26,088 bases of DNA from an uncultured Anaerotignum sp. (GTDB lineage: Bacteria > Bacillota > Clostridia > Lachnospirales > Anaerotignaceae). Each line of letters begins with the position of its first letter. The first letter of the stretch is position 1. Below, in pieces: positions 15,204 to 22,218 of the stretch. Made by a program: the position numbers and the translations under genes. The stretch lies in NCBI RefSeq assembly GCF_905212195.1, contig NZ_CAJMDQ010000031.1, positions 1 to 26,088 on the forward strand. The letters run 5' to 3'. The notes beneath the pieces were generated by a model. That model had not been told where the DNA came from. It did no database searches and saw nothing but the letters and a program-made list of their open reading frames with translations.

Positions 15204-15575
15204 GTGCAGTTTGATAACGGTTTACCCATTTATTTGCAGATTGTGAAGGAAATGACCCTGCGTGCCTTATCTGGTGCTATGGAGCCTGGCGAAAAGATAC
15301 CGCCGGTGCGGGAACTGGCGGCGGAATTCGGCGTCAATCCCAACACCATGCAGCGGGCCATGGCGGAAATGGAACGGGAAGGTCTGGTCTATACAGAACG
15401 CACCAGCGGACGTTTTCTTACAAAGGAAGAAGGGGTTTTGGTGGAAAAGAGAAAGTCTTTTGCAAAGGAAGAAACGGAGAAATATCTGGCATATATGAAA
15501 AAAATCGGCTTTACCACGGAAGAAGTGGCGTCTTATGTGAAAGCCGTGGGCGAGAAGGGAGAGGAACAGGCATGA
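15204..15575 (+). CDS. GntR-family (YtrA subfamily) repressor
   Basis: A 123-residue transcription factor. Residues 8-72 are the GntR winged helix: IYLQIVKEM, GEKIPPVRELAAEFGVNPNT (recognition region) and LVYTERTSGRFL (wing). The C-terminal 50 residues form only two helices, as in the short YtrA subfamily, which regulates ABC operons in response to cell-envelope stress or antimicrobial peptides. It starts with GTG, after GGAAGGTGAT. Its end overlaps the ATPase gene by 4 bases. The palindrome on the operon promoter is a likely binding site. Confidence 0.92.
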   Translation: MQFDNGLPIYLQIVKEMTLRALSGAMEPGEKIPPVRELAAEFGVNPNTMQRAMAEMEREGLVYTERTSGRFLTKEEGVLVEKRKSFAKEETEKYLAYMKKIGFTTEEVASYVKAVGEKGEEQA

Positions 15576-16264
15576 GTTTGGTAGAAATCAAAAATCTGGA
15601 GCATCGTTACGGCAATCATACGGTTTTGGCAGGGCTGAACCTGACATTGGAAGAAGGCGAAATCATCGGGCTTTTGGGGCCCAACGGCGTAGGGAAAACC
15701 ACCCTCATGAAAATCCTCTGCGGTCTGATTCAGAACTATGACGGCAGTGTATTGGTAGATGGTCAGCCCATCGGCGTGCACAGCAAGTCTATCATTTCCT
15801 ATTTGCCGGAGCGGACATACTTCCGCAAAAGTGAGAATGTGAAAAGTGCCATCGGCATGTTCCGGGATTTCTATAAGGATTTCGACGACAAGAAAGCCAT
15901 GGAAATGGCTATGGACTTAAAACTGGATTCCAAGCAGAAAATCGGCACCATGTCCAAAGGCATGCAGGAAAAATTGCAGCTGGTGTTCGTCATGAGCCGG
16001 AAAGCAAGGCTCTTTGTGCTGGATGAACCCATGGGCGGCGTAGACCCTACCACAAGGGATTATATCCTCACCACCATTTTGAACCAGTATGCGGAAAACA
16101 GCTCTATCCTTTTGTCTACCCATCTGGTACACGATGTGGAGCAGATTTTCGACCGCGCTGTTTTTCTGAAGCAGGGACGGGTGTTTTTGAATGAACAGGT
16201 GGATGTGCTCCGGGCGGAAACGGGCATGTCCGTTGACCAGTATTTCCGGGAGGTGTATCGCTGA
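15572..16264 (+). CDS. ABC transporter ATP-binding protein
   Basis: A 230-residue ATPase. Walker A is GPNGVGKTT (36-44), the signature is a divergent MSKGMQEKLQL (127-137), and Walker B is LFVLDEP (147-153) followed by MGGVDPTTR (D-loop) and a switch His in STHLVHDVEQ. Replacement of SGGQ by SKGMQ is common in YtrB/BcrA-like ATPases. Overlap with the GntR gene (4 bases) and with the next permease (1 base, TGATG) indicates translational coupling. It should energise the two flanking permeases. Confidence 0.94.
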   Translation: MSLVEIKNLEHRYGNHTVLAGLNLTLEEGEIIGLLGPNGVGKTTLMKILCGLIQNYDGSVLVDGQPIGVHSKSIISYLPERTYFRKSENVKSAIGMFRDFYKDFDDKKAMEMAMDLKLDSKQKIGTMSKGMQEKLQLVFVMSRKARLFVLDEPMGGVDPTTRDYILTTILNQYAENSSILLSTHLVHDVEQIFDRAVFLKQGRVFLNEQVDVLRAETGMSVDQYFREVYR

Positions 16265-17070
16265 TGTTTGGAAAAGTCATCAAACAGGAATTGCGGGCAA
16301 ACAGCCTGCTTTACGGTGTGGCAAGTGCCATTGCACTGCTTTTTGCCTTTGCTACCGTTTTGAACCGTACCAGAGGCACAGATATTTCCTATCTGGTCAA
16401 GGCGCCTCTGCTGATTTCCGGCTGCACCATTGCCATTGTGGTGCTGGTGATTCTCTTTCTCATCCATACAGCCCTGCGGTATCAGAAAAGTATGTATGGC
16501 AATGAAGGATATCTCACATTCAGCCTGCCTGTTTCCTCTGTGGAATTGATTACAGGGAAATATGTGGCTGCGGCTCTTTGGGGTATCATCGTTTGTGTGC
16601 TTTGCGCACTGTTGTGTTTTTCCATACTTTATGGCGCTGTGGAACCTTCCGGTACGGAATTGTTCTGGGCGGAAGTGGGAAAAGTCTGGGCAATAGACGG
16701 TATCCGCAGTTCCATGATTCTCATTGCCGTTTCTCTGACACTGAGTATGCTGGAAACGGTAGCCATCCTCTATCTTGCCATTACACTGGCACATCTGCCT
16801 TTCATCCGCAAAGGCAACGGTATTTTTGCCCTGATTTTCTTCTTTGGCATTAGTTTTGTAGAAGGAAAGGTCATGGAACTTGTCCCCTCTCTATCCACAG
16901 AATATATTGAACAGACCATGACAGCCATATTGGACAAGGCAGATTTGGACTTGTTTTTCCAAGGTATCCGCAGCTTCCTGCTGCCAGCGTCTATCTCCGC
17001 CATTGTTATGTCGGTGATATATCTGGCTGTGACAGTTCTTTTGGCGAAAAAATACACATCTATCCAGTAA
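16264..17070 (+). CDS. ABC-2 type transporter permease, second subunit
   Basis: A 268-residue membrane protein with about six helices, homologous in layout to the first permease of the operon. MYGNEGYLTFSLPVSSVELITGKY matches that protein's GEG..LPV loop (I show only the start and key residues), and the N-terminal amphipathic helix FGKVIKQELRAN corresponds too. Together with the ATPase they form a probable heterodimeric exporter. An ATG overlaps the preceding stop. The operon ends with a hairpin directly after this gene. Confidence 0.82.
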   Translation: MFGKVIKQELRANSLLYGVASAIALLFAFATVLNRTRGTDISYLVKAPLLISGCTIAIVVLVILFLIHTALRYQKSMYGNEGYLTFSLPVSSVELITGKYVAAALWGIIVCVLCALLCFSILYGAVEPSGTELFWAEVGKVWAIDGIRSSMILIAVSLTLSMLETVAILYLAITLAHLPFIRKGNGIFALIFFFGISFVEGKVMELVPSLSTEYIEQTMTAILDKADLDLFFQGIRSFLLPASISAIVMSVIYLAVTVLLAKKYTSIQ

Positions 17071-17071
17071 A

Positions 17072-17101
17072 AAAAGGCGGCTGCTTTTGCAGTCGCCTTT
17101 T
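17072..17101 (+). terminator. Terminator of the GntR-ABC operon
   Basis: AAAAGGCGGCTGC (17072-17084) pairs with GCAGTCGCCTTTT (17089-17101) with one G-U pair; loop of four bases. It begins immediately at the stop codon. Confidence 0.88.
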
Positions 17102-17121
17102 CCTAAGGGGAAGAAGTAGAA

Positions 17122-17157
17122 AGAATGTGATTCTTTGGGGGAGAGATCACACTCTCC
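17122..17157. other. Two small adjacent hairpins in the gap before trxA
   Basis: AGAAT/ATTCT (17122-17126, 17130-17134) and GGAGAG/CTCTCC (17140-17145, 17152-17157). No gene lies between 17102 and 17368; beyond these hairpins and the trxA promoter I see nothing. Confidence 0.3.
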
Positions 17158-17274
17158 GCTATGAAGTATGTCCCAGAGAAAGGGTTTTATACCTGTTTTT
17201 TAGAAAAATTTTTCTCTTTTATGTGCCTCAGGTCACAGAACAAGCCAATAATGATTATTATTTAAGAAATTTTA

Positions 17275-17303
17275 TTGCAAAGAGTTTTTTTCTGTGATAT
17301 ACT
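17275..17303 (+). promoter_or_regulatory. Promoter of trxA
   Basis: TTGCAA (17275-17280) and TATACT (17298-17303) with 17 bases between, about 60 bases before the start codon. Confidence 0.65.
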
Positions 17304-17368
17304 GACATCAGAAATAAAAAAGAAATATTTGGATACAATAACAATAGATGTGTAAGGAGGAATTGATT

Positions 17369-17683
17369 ATGTTAGTTGTAAAATCTGATACATTCCAGAA
17401 AGAAGTTATGGAAAGCAACGTACCCGTATTGGTGGACTTTTTCGCTACATGGTGCGGCCCCTGCCAGATGATGGGCCCCGTACTGGAACAGCTTCAGGCA
17501 GAATACGGCGATAAAGCAAAAATCGTGAAAGTAGACATTGACCAGGCTATGGATCTGGCACAGAAATACCGCGTGATGAGCGTACCTAACATGATTTTCT
17601 TCAAAGACGGTCAGGTGGCAGACAGCATCATCGGCGCAGTTCCCGCTTCCGTACTGAAAGAAAAAATGGATAAACTGGTATAA
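17369..17683 (+). CDS. trxA: Thioredoxin
   Basis: A 104-residue cytoplasmic disulfide reductase. The active site WCGPC is at residues 28-32, preceded by VLVDFFATW; Pro in SVPNMIFFKDGQ is the cis-Pro opposite the active site, and the buried Asp is Asp23. The end (VPASVLKEKMDKLV) is the normal last helix. The ATG at 17369 follows AAGGAGG; the frame extends 7 codons further but those overlap the ribosome site. It is a single-gene unit with promoter and terminator, and no thioredoxin reductase is adjacent. Confidence 0.96.
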   Translation: MLVVKSDTFQKEVMESNVPVLVDFFATWCGPCQMMGPVLEQLQAEYGDKAKIVKVDIDQAMDLAQKYRVMSVPNMIFFKDGQVADSIIGAVPASVLKEKMDKLV

Positions 17684-17696
17684 AAAATGCCAATCG

Positions 17697-17730
17697 GAGG
17701 ACATCTTCTCAGACAAGAGAGGACGTCCTC
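17697..17730 (+). terminator. Terminator after trxA
   Basis: GAGGAC (17697-17702) pairs with GTCCTC (17725-17730), followed by six T. The inner part forms an additional imperfect stem. Confidence 0.75.
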
Positions 17731-17869
17731 TTTTTTCTTTGGAAAAACCGACGGACTTGTGCGTTTTGACGTCTGTATGTATTGGTAAAAATACAAAAAA
17801 TACAAATGTTATTTTGCAGACTACACAAAAAATATTGTATTTTTATAGAAACAAGCGTCATTCTTTCCA

Positions 17870-17920
17870 TTGACTTGGGCCTTTGAAAGTGGTATCGTTT
17901 ACCCAACGATTCTAAATCGT
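17870..17920 (+). promoter_or_regulatory. Promoter with overlapping inverted repeats before a 31-residue peptide gene
   Basis: TTGACT (17870-17875) and TATCGT (17893-17898) are 17 bases apart. ATCGTT (17894-17899) is complementary to AACGAT (17905-17910), and ACGATT (17906-17911) to AATCGT (17915-17920), so two inverted repeats overlap on the -10 and start region. This suits a repressor site. Further upstream AAAAATACAA (17787-17796) is complementary to TTGTATTTTT (17835-17844). Confidence 0.5.
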
Positions 17921-17946
17921 CAAAGACAGAAAGAAGGAGATTTTTC

Positions 17947-18042
17947 ATGAGCCGTGCGTTTTCCCATACAATTAAACAGGTCCTGCTCATTGGTGCTATT
18001 CTCATTGCGCTGCTGGTCATTTTGTGCCGCGTGAAGAAATAG
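17947..18042 (+). CDS. Small single-pass membrane peptide (31 residues)
   Basis: A very short gene: MSRAFSHTIKQ, then an uninterrupted hydrophobic helix of about 18 residues (VLLIGAILIALLVILC), and a basic end RVKK. AAGAAGGAG precedes the ATG by 8 bases; a promoter with inverted repeats lies upstream and a strong terminator downstream, so the unit is complete. Charge distribution suggests both ends carry positive residues. I do not recognise a family. It could be a membrane-protein modulator, a toxin of a type I pair, or a stress peptide; no antisense RNA promoter is evident. Confidence 0.6.
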   Translation: MSRAFSHTIKQVLLIGAILIALLVILCRVKK

Positions 18043-18111
18043 TACTGATTGTCATGGAAAAAAACACGATGCGTGGAAAAAGATTCGGTCTTTTTTCGGT
18101 GTAAACAAGTG

Positions 18112-18134
18112 GTTCCGGGCGGTCAGTCCGGAAC
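18112..18134 (+). terminator. Terminator after the small membrane peptide
   Basis: GTTCCGG (18112-18118) and CCGGAAC (18128-18134) form a GC-rich stem followed by TTTTTTATTTTT. Confidence 0.85.
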
Positions 18135-18275
18135 TTTTTTATTTTTACAAAAGAAAAGAAGTGTACAAAGGAAAAAAGAAAATCATATACCAAAAGAGAT
18201 GAGCCGCTCCCAAGGGAGTGGGAAAATACAAAAGAAACTTTCGGAGAAATACAAAAGCACATTGGGGGAAATCAT

Positions 18276-19217
18276 ATGAAAACAAGAAGCGTGGGCATTG
18301 TGGGTGTCGGTCATGTAGGCGCCCATTGTGCATATAGTTTAGCAGTCCAAGGCATTGTGGACGAATTGGTATTGGTAGATGTAAAAGAACAGAAGGTCAT
18401 CAGTGAATGTCAGGACCTGCGGGACAGCGTATCCTATCTGCCCCATCGGGTAGAGGTCAGAGGCGGCACTTATGAAGACCTGAAGGACTGCGACATCGTT
18501 GTCATCAGTGTGGGCACCATCATGGGCGAAGACCATAGCCGTCTGGCAGAACTGAAACATTCTGTGGAACTGGTCAACAGCTTTGTGGGCCGCATTGTGA
18601 AAGCCGGTTTTGACGGCATATTCATCGTTATCACAAATCCCTGCGACATCATCGCAAGACAGGTACAGAAACTTTCTGGCTTCCCGGCATCTCGTGTATT
18701 TGCCACAGGCACCGGGCTGGACAGCGCCAGACTTAGAACCGTACTGGCAAGAGAAACCGGCATTGACCATAAATCCTTGGTGGCTTACACCATGGGAGAA
18801 CATGGCGATTCCCAGATGGTACCATGGTCCCATGTGACGGTCAATGGCAAACCGCTGGACCAGCTGGCAAAAGAAAATCCCAAATATCAGGTGGATAAAG
18901 AAGCTGTCCTTCACGAAACCATTGAAGGGGGCTGGGTCACATTCGCCGGCAAAGGCGCCACAGAGTTTGGCATCTGCTCCACATTGGCACGATTGGTTTT
19001 CTGCGTATTCCACGACGAAAAAGCGGTTATGCCCGTCAGCACACAGCTGAACGGTCAGTATGGTCAGCATGACCTGTATATCAGCACACCCTGCGTCATC
19101 GGCAAAGACGGCGTAGAAGAAGTGCTGGAATTAACATTAACACCGGAAGAAATGGCAGCATTTCAGCATTCCTGCGATGTCATCCGTACCAATATCGGTT
19201 ACATCGAAGAAGCGTAA
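18276..19217 (+). CDS. L-lactate dehydrogenase-family 2-hydroxyacid dehydrogenase
   Basis: A 313-residue NAD-dependent oxidoreductase of the LDH/MDH fold. It has the Rossmann motif GVGHVG (10-15), Asp35 that selects NAD, TNPCD (120-124), Asp149 and Arg152 (LDSARLR), and the catalytic His176 in GEHGD. The substrate loop is unusual: the LDH Gln that contacts pyruvate is Met83 in SVGTIMGEDHSR, while Arg89 is kept. Hydrophobic residues there are found in L-2-hydroxyisocaproate dehydrogenases, so a larger branched 2-oxoacid is possible; pyruvate cannot be excluded. GGGGGAA precedes the ATG. The 18135-18275 stretch is a long purine-rich leader without a clear promoter. Confidence 0.85.
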   Translation: MKTRSVGIVGVGHVGAHCAYSLAVQGIVDELVLVDVKEQKVISECQDLRDSVSYLPHRVEVRGGTYEDLKDCDIVVISVGTIMGEDHSRLAELKHSVELVNSFVGRIVKAGFDGIFIVITNPCDIIARQVQKLSGFPASRVFATGTGLDSARLRTVLARETGIDHKSLVAYTMGEHGDSQMVPWSHVTVNGKPLDQLAKENPKYQVDKEAVLHETIEGGWVTFAGKGATEFGICSTLARLVFCVFHDEKAVMPVSTQLNGQYGQHDLYISTPCVIGKDGVEEVLELTLTPEEMAAFQHSCDVIRTNIGYIEEA

Positions 19218-19384
19218 TTGCCATTTTCTCAATACAACCTCCATTACAAAAGATAAAGCAAAGCAAAGAAACACAAAAGAAAAAAATTCAAAAAAGTACC
19301 AAAGAACAGCATGGAACTTCTGCCATGCGAAAATCCAATGAAGTGGGCACTTTGCTGTATCTCCATACAGCAATTCCTCTTTCC

Positions 19385-19407
19385 AAAAGGCGGCATAGCC
19401 GCCTTTT
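19385..19407 (+). terminator. Terminator between the dehydrogenase and thiamine units
   Basis: AAAAGGCGGC (19385-19394), ATA loop, GCCGCCTTTT (19398-19407), then TT. It ends the 170-base gap that follows the dehydrogenase, in which I see no gene. Confidence 0.88.
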
Positions 19408-19425
19408 TTATGCCCGTGGGGGACG

Positions 19426-19454
19426 TTGACAAGGGACAAAAACCGTACTATAAT
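19426..19454 (+). promoter_or_regulatory. Promoter of the thiamine salvage operon
   Basis: TTGACA (19426-19431) and TATAAT (19449-19454), both perfect, are 17 bases apart and directly precede the TPP aptamer. Confidence 0.9.
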
Positions 19455-19463
19455 GACACCAGA

Positions 19464-19551
19464 ATGCAAAGGGAGCTTCTAAGGGAGGCTGAGAGGAAGG
19501 ATACTTCGACCTTTACACCTGATTTGGATAATGCCAACGGAGGGAATGCAG
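19464..19551 (+). promoter_or_regulatory. TPP riboswitch (THI element)
   Basis: The conserved CTGAGAGG (19489-19496) and ACCTGATTTGGATAATGCC (19517-19535), followed by AACGGAGGGAA, are diagnostic. Between them is the variable arm. The aptamer is followed by a strong terminator at 19585-19609, so thiamine pyrophosphate would stop transcription of thiW and thiM-thiE. Confidence 0.97.
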
Positions 19552-19584
19552 GGTGTCATAAATCACCAAAGAGCGTCAGAAACG

Positions 19585-19609
19585 AAGGATTTCCAAAAAG
19601 GAAATCCTT
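19585..19609 (+). terminator. TPP-controlled leader terminator
   Basis: AAGGATTTCC (19585-19594), five-A loop, GGAAATCCTT (19600-19609), then TTTTTTG. It is upstream of the first start codon. Confidence 0.9.
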
Positions 19610-19662
19610 TTTTTTGTTTGCGCTCCTTTCGTTGGGAAGAAGAAAAAAGGAGGCATCAACAA

Positions 19663-20178
19663 ATGGGTGGCAATAAGGATAATCATGTGTTGAAAATGGT
19701 GCTGACGGCAATATTCGCAGGCATGGGCTTTGCCCTTTCCTCTGTGGTATGGTTCCCCAATATGGCGCCGTTCCAGCACTTCATCAATGTATTGGCGGCG
19801 GTGTTCGTAGGGCCTTACTGGGGATTTCTGGCAGCCCTTATCACCGGTATTCTGCGTATGATGACAGGGCGTACAGCACTGGCAGTCATTGGGGCAGTCA
19901 TTGGCGCGTTTTTGTCCGGTTTCCTGTATCGGAAATCCGGTCATAAGCTGTATATGGCAGTCATTGGGGAAATCTTCGGCACCGGCATTTTGAGCGCATT
20001 TGCGGCATATCCGGTGATGAAATACATCTATGGCATGGACTTGCAGACCCCTTGGGTCTATGTGCCGGCATTCGTGCCTTCTTCCGCTATGGGTGCTTTT
20101 CTGGCCGTTCTGGTCATCACCCTTTTGAAACGTTCCGGCATGTTCGCAAGAATGATGGAAAAACTCAACCGTAAATAA
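19663..20178 (+). CDS. thiW: Thiazole-specific ECF transporter S component
   Basis: A 171-residue membrane protein, the predicted importer for hydroxyethylthiazole that works with the shared ECF energy module. Helices include MVLTAIFAGMGFALSSVV, and the characteristic FPNMAPFQHFINVLAAVFVG, GILRMMTGR, GAVIGAFLSGFLYR and the final VLVITLLKR. The substrate call comes from the family pattern and from the TPP riboswitch plus thiazole kinase context. AAAGGAGG precedes the ATG; the longer frame starts inside the riboswitch and is not used. The next gene begins 15 bases later. Confidence 0.92.
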   Translation: MGGNKDNHVLKMVLTAIFAGMGFALSSVVWFPNMAPFQHFINVLAAVFVGPYWGFLAALITGILRMMTGRTALAVIGAVIGAFLSGFLYRKSGHKLYMAVIGEIFGTGILSAFAAYPVMKYIYGMDLQTPWVYVPAFVPSSAMGAFLAVLVITLLKRSGMFARMMEKLNRK

Positions 20179-20193
20179 AGGAGGTTCGTTTTC

Positions 20194-21681
20194 ATGAAAA
20201 CAGATATTTTGGCGTCTTTTCCCGCTATGATGGCAAATGTAAGGGAAAAAGAACCCATTGTGCAGGCAATCACCAACTTCGTTACAGTCAATGACTGCGC
20301 CAATATCATTTTGGCGGCAGGGGCTTCTCCCACCATGGCTCACGAAGTGGAGGAAGTGGCAGAAGTGGCTTCTGTGGTACAGGGCCTTGTGATGAATATG
20401 GGTACCATGGAGGACGTGGAAGCCATGCTGGTGGCAGGGAAAGCCGCTAACGAAGCAGGGGTTCCTGTGGTGCTGGACCCCGTTGCCGTAGGTGCCACCA
20501 GACTGCGTCGGGAAGGCGGCAAAAAGCTGCTGGAAAACGTGAAATTCTCTGTAATCCGTGGCAATACCTCCGAAATCAAACATCTGGCAGTGGGCACAGG
20601 TTCCACCCGTGGCGTTGACGCGGCAGAAGAAGATAAAATCACCGAGGACAACTACAAAGCCTTTGGCTATATGGCAAGAGAATTGGCACGGAAAACAGGG
20701 GCAGTCATTGCCATTTCCGGCGTTATCGACATTATCGCTTCCCCTGACCGTGTTTTTGCCCTGAGAAACGGCGATGCTATGATGAGCCGCATCACTGGCA
20801 GCGGCTGTATGCTTACCGCCCTTTTGGGTGCATTCTGCGGCGGCAATCCCGATCATATTCTGGAAGCCACCGTATGCGCCGTATCCCTTATGGGTGTCAG
20901 CGGTGAAATCGCAAGAGAAAAAACGGACGCACAGGGGGCAGGAACACTTACATTCCGCACCCATCTGGTAGACCAGATCAGTTTGACAGACGCAGAAACA
21001 TTACAGAAACGGACAAGACTGGAGGAATTGGAATTGGGAGAAAAAGCAACGAAAGAATCCATGAAAGTATATGCTATCACAGACCGTGCATGGCTGAACG
21101 GCAGAACACTCCATGATGTGACAGAAGAAGTGCTGGCAGCAGGGGCAACTTTCCTGCAGATTCGTGAAAAAGAACTGGATGAAGCAACATTTTTGGAAGA
21201 AGCCAAAGATCTGGCACAGCTGGCAAAGAAATACCATGTGCCTTTTGTGGTAAACGATAACATCGACATCGCACTGGCTTGCGGGGCAGACGGTGTCCAT
21301 GTGGGACAGAGCGACATCGTAGACAAAGACGTAAGAGCCATGATTGGCCCTGACAAGATTCTGGGTATTTCCGCAAACACTGTGGAAACAGCCGTAAAAG
21401 CACAGGAAAGCGGCGCAGACTACATCGGCGTAGGTGCTGTGTTCCATACCGATACCAAAAAAGATGCCCAGTCCCTGACAAATGAGGAACTGCTGGCAAT
21501 CTGCAAAGCCGTTACCATCCCTGTGGTTGCCATCGGCGGTATCAATGAAAATAACATCATGCAGCTCAAAGGCAGCGGCATTGACGGCGTTTCCGTGATC
21601 TCCGCTATTTTCGCTAAGGAACATCCCGGCGAAGCCACCAAAGTGCTGCTGAAAAAAGTAGAAGAAATGCTGGGCGAATAA
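20194..21681 (+). CDS. thiM-thiE: Bifunctional hydroxyethylthiazole kinase / thiamine-phosphate synthase (ThiM-ThiE fusion)
   Basis: A 495-residue fusion that converts imported thiazole to thiamine phosphate. Residues 1-275 are ThiM: QAITNFVTVNDCAN, GASPTMAHE, NMGTMED, LDPVAVGAT, GNTSEI and the anion-hole/catalytic ITGSGCMLTALLGAF. After a charged linker of about 15 residues, ThiE starts at Met290 (MKVYAITDRAWL) with LQIREKEL, VNDNIDIALACGADGVHVGQ, GADYIGVGAVF (phosphate site) and AIGGINENN. Both halves keep their usual key residues. AAAGGAGG precedes the ATG. Together with ThiW and the TPP riboswitch this is a salvage unit; ThiD for the pyrimidine half is not in the window. Confidence 0.96.
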   Translation: MKTDILASFPAMMANVREKEPIVQAITNFVTVNDCANIILAAGASPTMAHEVEEVAEVASVVQGLVMNMGTMEDVEAMLVAGKAANEAGVPVVLDPVAVGATRLRREGGKKLLENVKFSVIRGNTSEIKHLAVGTGSTRGVDAAEEDKITEDNYKAFGYMARELARKTGAVIAISGVIDIIASPDRVFALRNGDAMMSRITGSGCMLTALLGAFCGGNPDHILEATVCAVSLMGVSGEIAREKTDAQGAGTLTFRTHLVDQISLTDAETLQKRTRLEELELGEKATKESMKVYAITDRAWLNGRTLHDVTEEVLAAGATFLQIREKELDEATFLEEAKDLAQLAKKYHVPFVVNDNIDIALACGADGVHVGQSDIVDKDVRAMIGPDKILGISANTVETAVKAQESGADYIGVGAVFHTDTKKDAQSLTNEELLAICKAVTIPVVAIGGINENNIMQLKGSGIDGVSVISAIFAKEHPGEATKVLLKKVEEMLGE

Positions 21682-21736
21682 GCCTGTTTGAAAAAGGAAG
21701 TGGTTGTTGTGTGTCCATTGACGCAGAAACGCAACA

Positions 21737-21828
21737 AAGCAGTTCTCCATGCAAAACCGATGTAAGCGACAGTTGCATGGAGGAAACGTCGCAGAAAGTC
21801 GGTTTTGCTGCTTGATTTGAATATCAAG
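21737..21828 (+). promoter_or_regulatory. Structured leader with mutually exclusive helices
   Basis: Between thiE and a regulator gene lie five complementary segment pairs: AAGCAG/CTGCTT (21737-21742, 21808-21813), CTCCATGCAA/TTGCATGGAG (21745-21754, 21773-21782), GCAAAACCGA/TCGGTTTTGC (21751-21760, 21799-21808), GCGAC/GTCGC (21766-21770, 21788-21792) and CTTGAT/ATCAAG (21811-21816, 21823-21828). The second and third overlap, as do the first and fifth. The last hairpin ends at the AAGGGGG ribosome site. It does not match a riboswitch class that I know. Confidence 0.6.
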
Positions 21829-21841
21829 GGGGAATCCGACC

Positions 21842-22105
21842 ATGAAATACATCAACGCGTCAGACCTGCTGCCTCCTGCGCTGGTACAGACCTTGCAGGA
21901 GTATGTCCAAGGCGGCTATGTCTATATCCCTGCCAGAGAACATAAGAGCTGGGGAGAGAAAAGCGGCAGCCGTGAGGCATTGGCACAGCGGAACGAAGAA
22001 ATCCGTAGTCAAAAGCAGGCAGGAGCAACACTGGAAGCATTGGCAGAAACATACCATCTTTCCGTGTCTGCCATCCGCAAAATCATTTATCAGAAAGAGA
22101 AATAA
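21842..22105 (+). CDS. CD3324/Mor-type helix-turn-helix protein
   Basis: An 87-residue DNA-binding protein. The N-terminal region MKYINASDLLPPALVQTLQEYVQGGYVYIP is typical of the CD3324 family (related to the Mor activator), in which a short dimerisation region (shown in part: ASDLLPPALVQTLQEYV) precedes the helix-turn-helix. The latter is AQRNEEIRSQKQ, then ATLEALAETYHLSVSAIRKI (recognition helix) and a lysine end. It is common in clostridial genomes with no known target. AAGGGGGAA precedes the ATG by 8 bases. A structured leader and a terminator bracket it as a separate unit. Confidence 0.85.
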   Translation: MKYINASDLLPPALVQTLQEYVQGGYVYIPAREHKSWGEKSGSREALAQRNEEIRSQKQAGATLEALAETYHLSVSAIRKIIYQKEK

Positions 22106-22106
22106 G

Positions 22107-22132
22107 AAAAAGCCGGATTATTCCGGCTTTTT
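22107..22132 (+). terminator. Terminator after the CD3324-type gene
   Basis: AAAAAGCCGGA (22107-22117), TTAT loop, TCCGGCTTTTT (22122-22132), then TT. It follows the stop codon directly. Confidence 0.9.
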
Positions 22133-22218
22133 TTGTACCCAAAACACTGCCGAAGTGTTTGGTGGATTGCGGCAGGAGGGCAGAGCTTTGTACAATCAAT
22201 CCAGAAGGAGGCGATTGT

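Noticed and set aside
19576..20964. A 462-codon open frame on the minus strand, rich in Cys and His
   Set aside because: It is the reverse complement of thiW and thiM; the Cys/His richness follows from codon complementarity. It also crosses the thiamine leader terminator.
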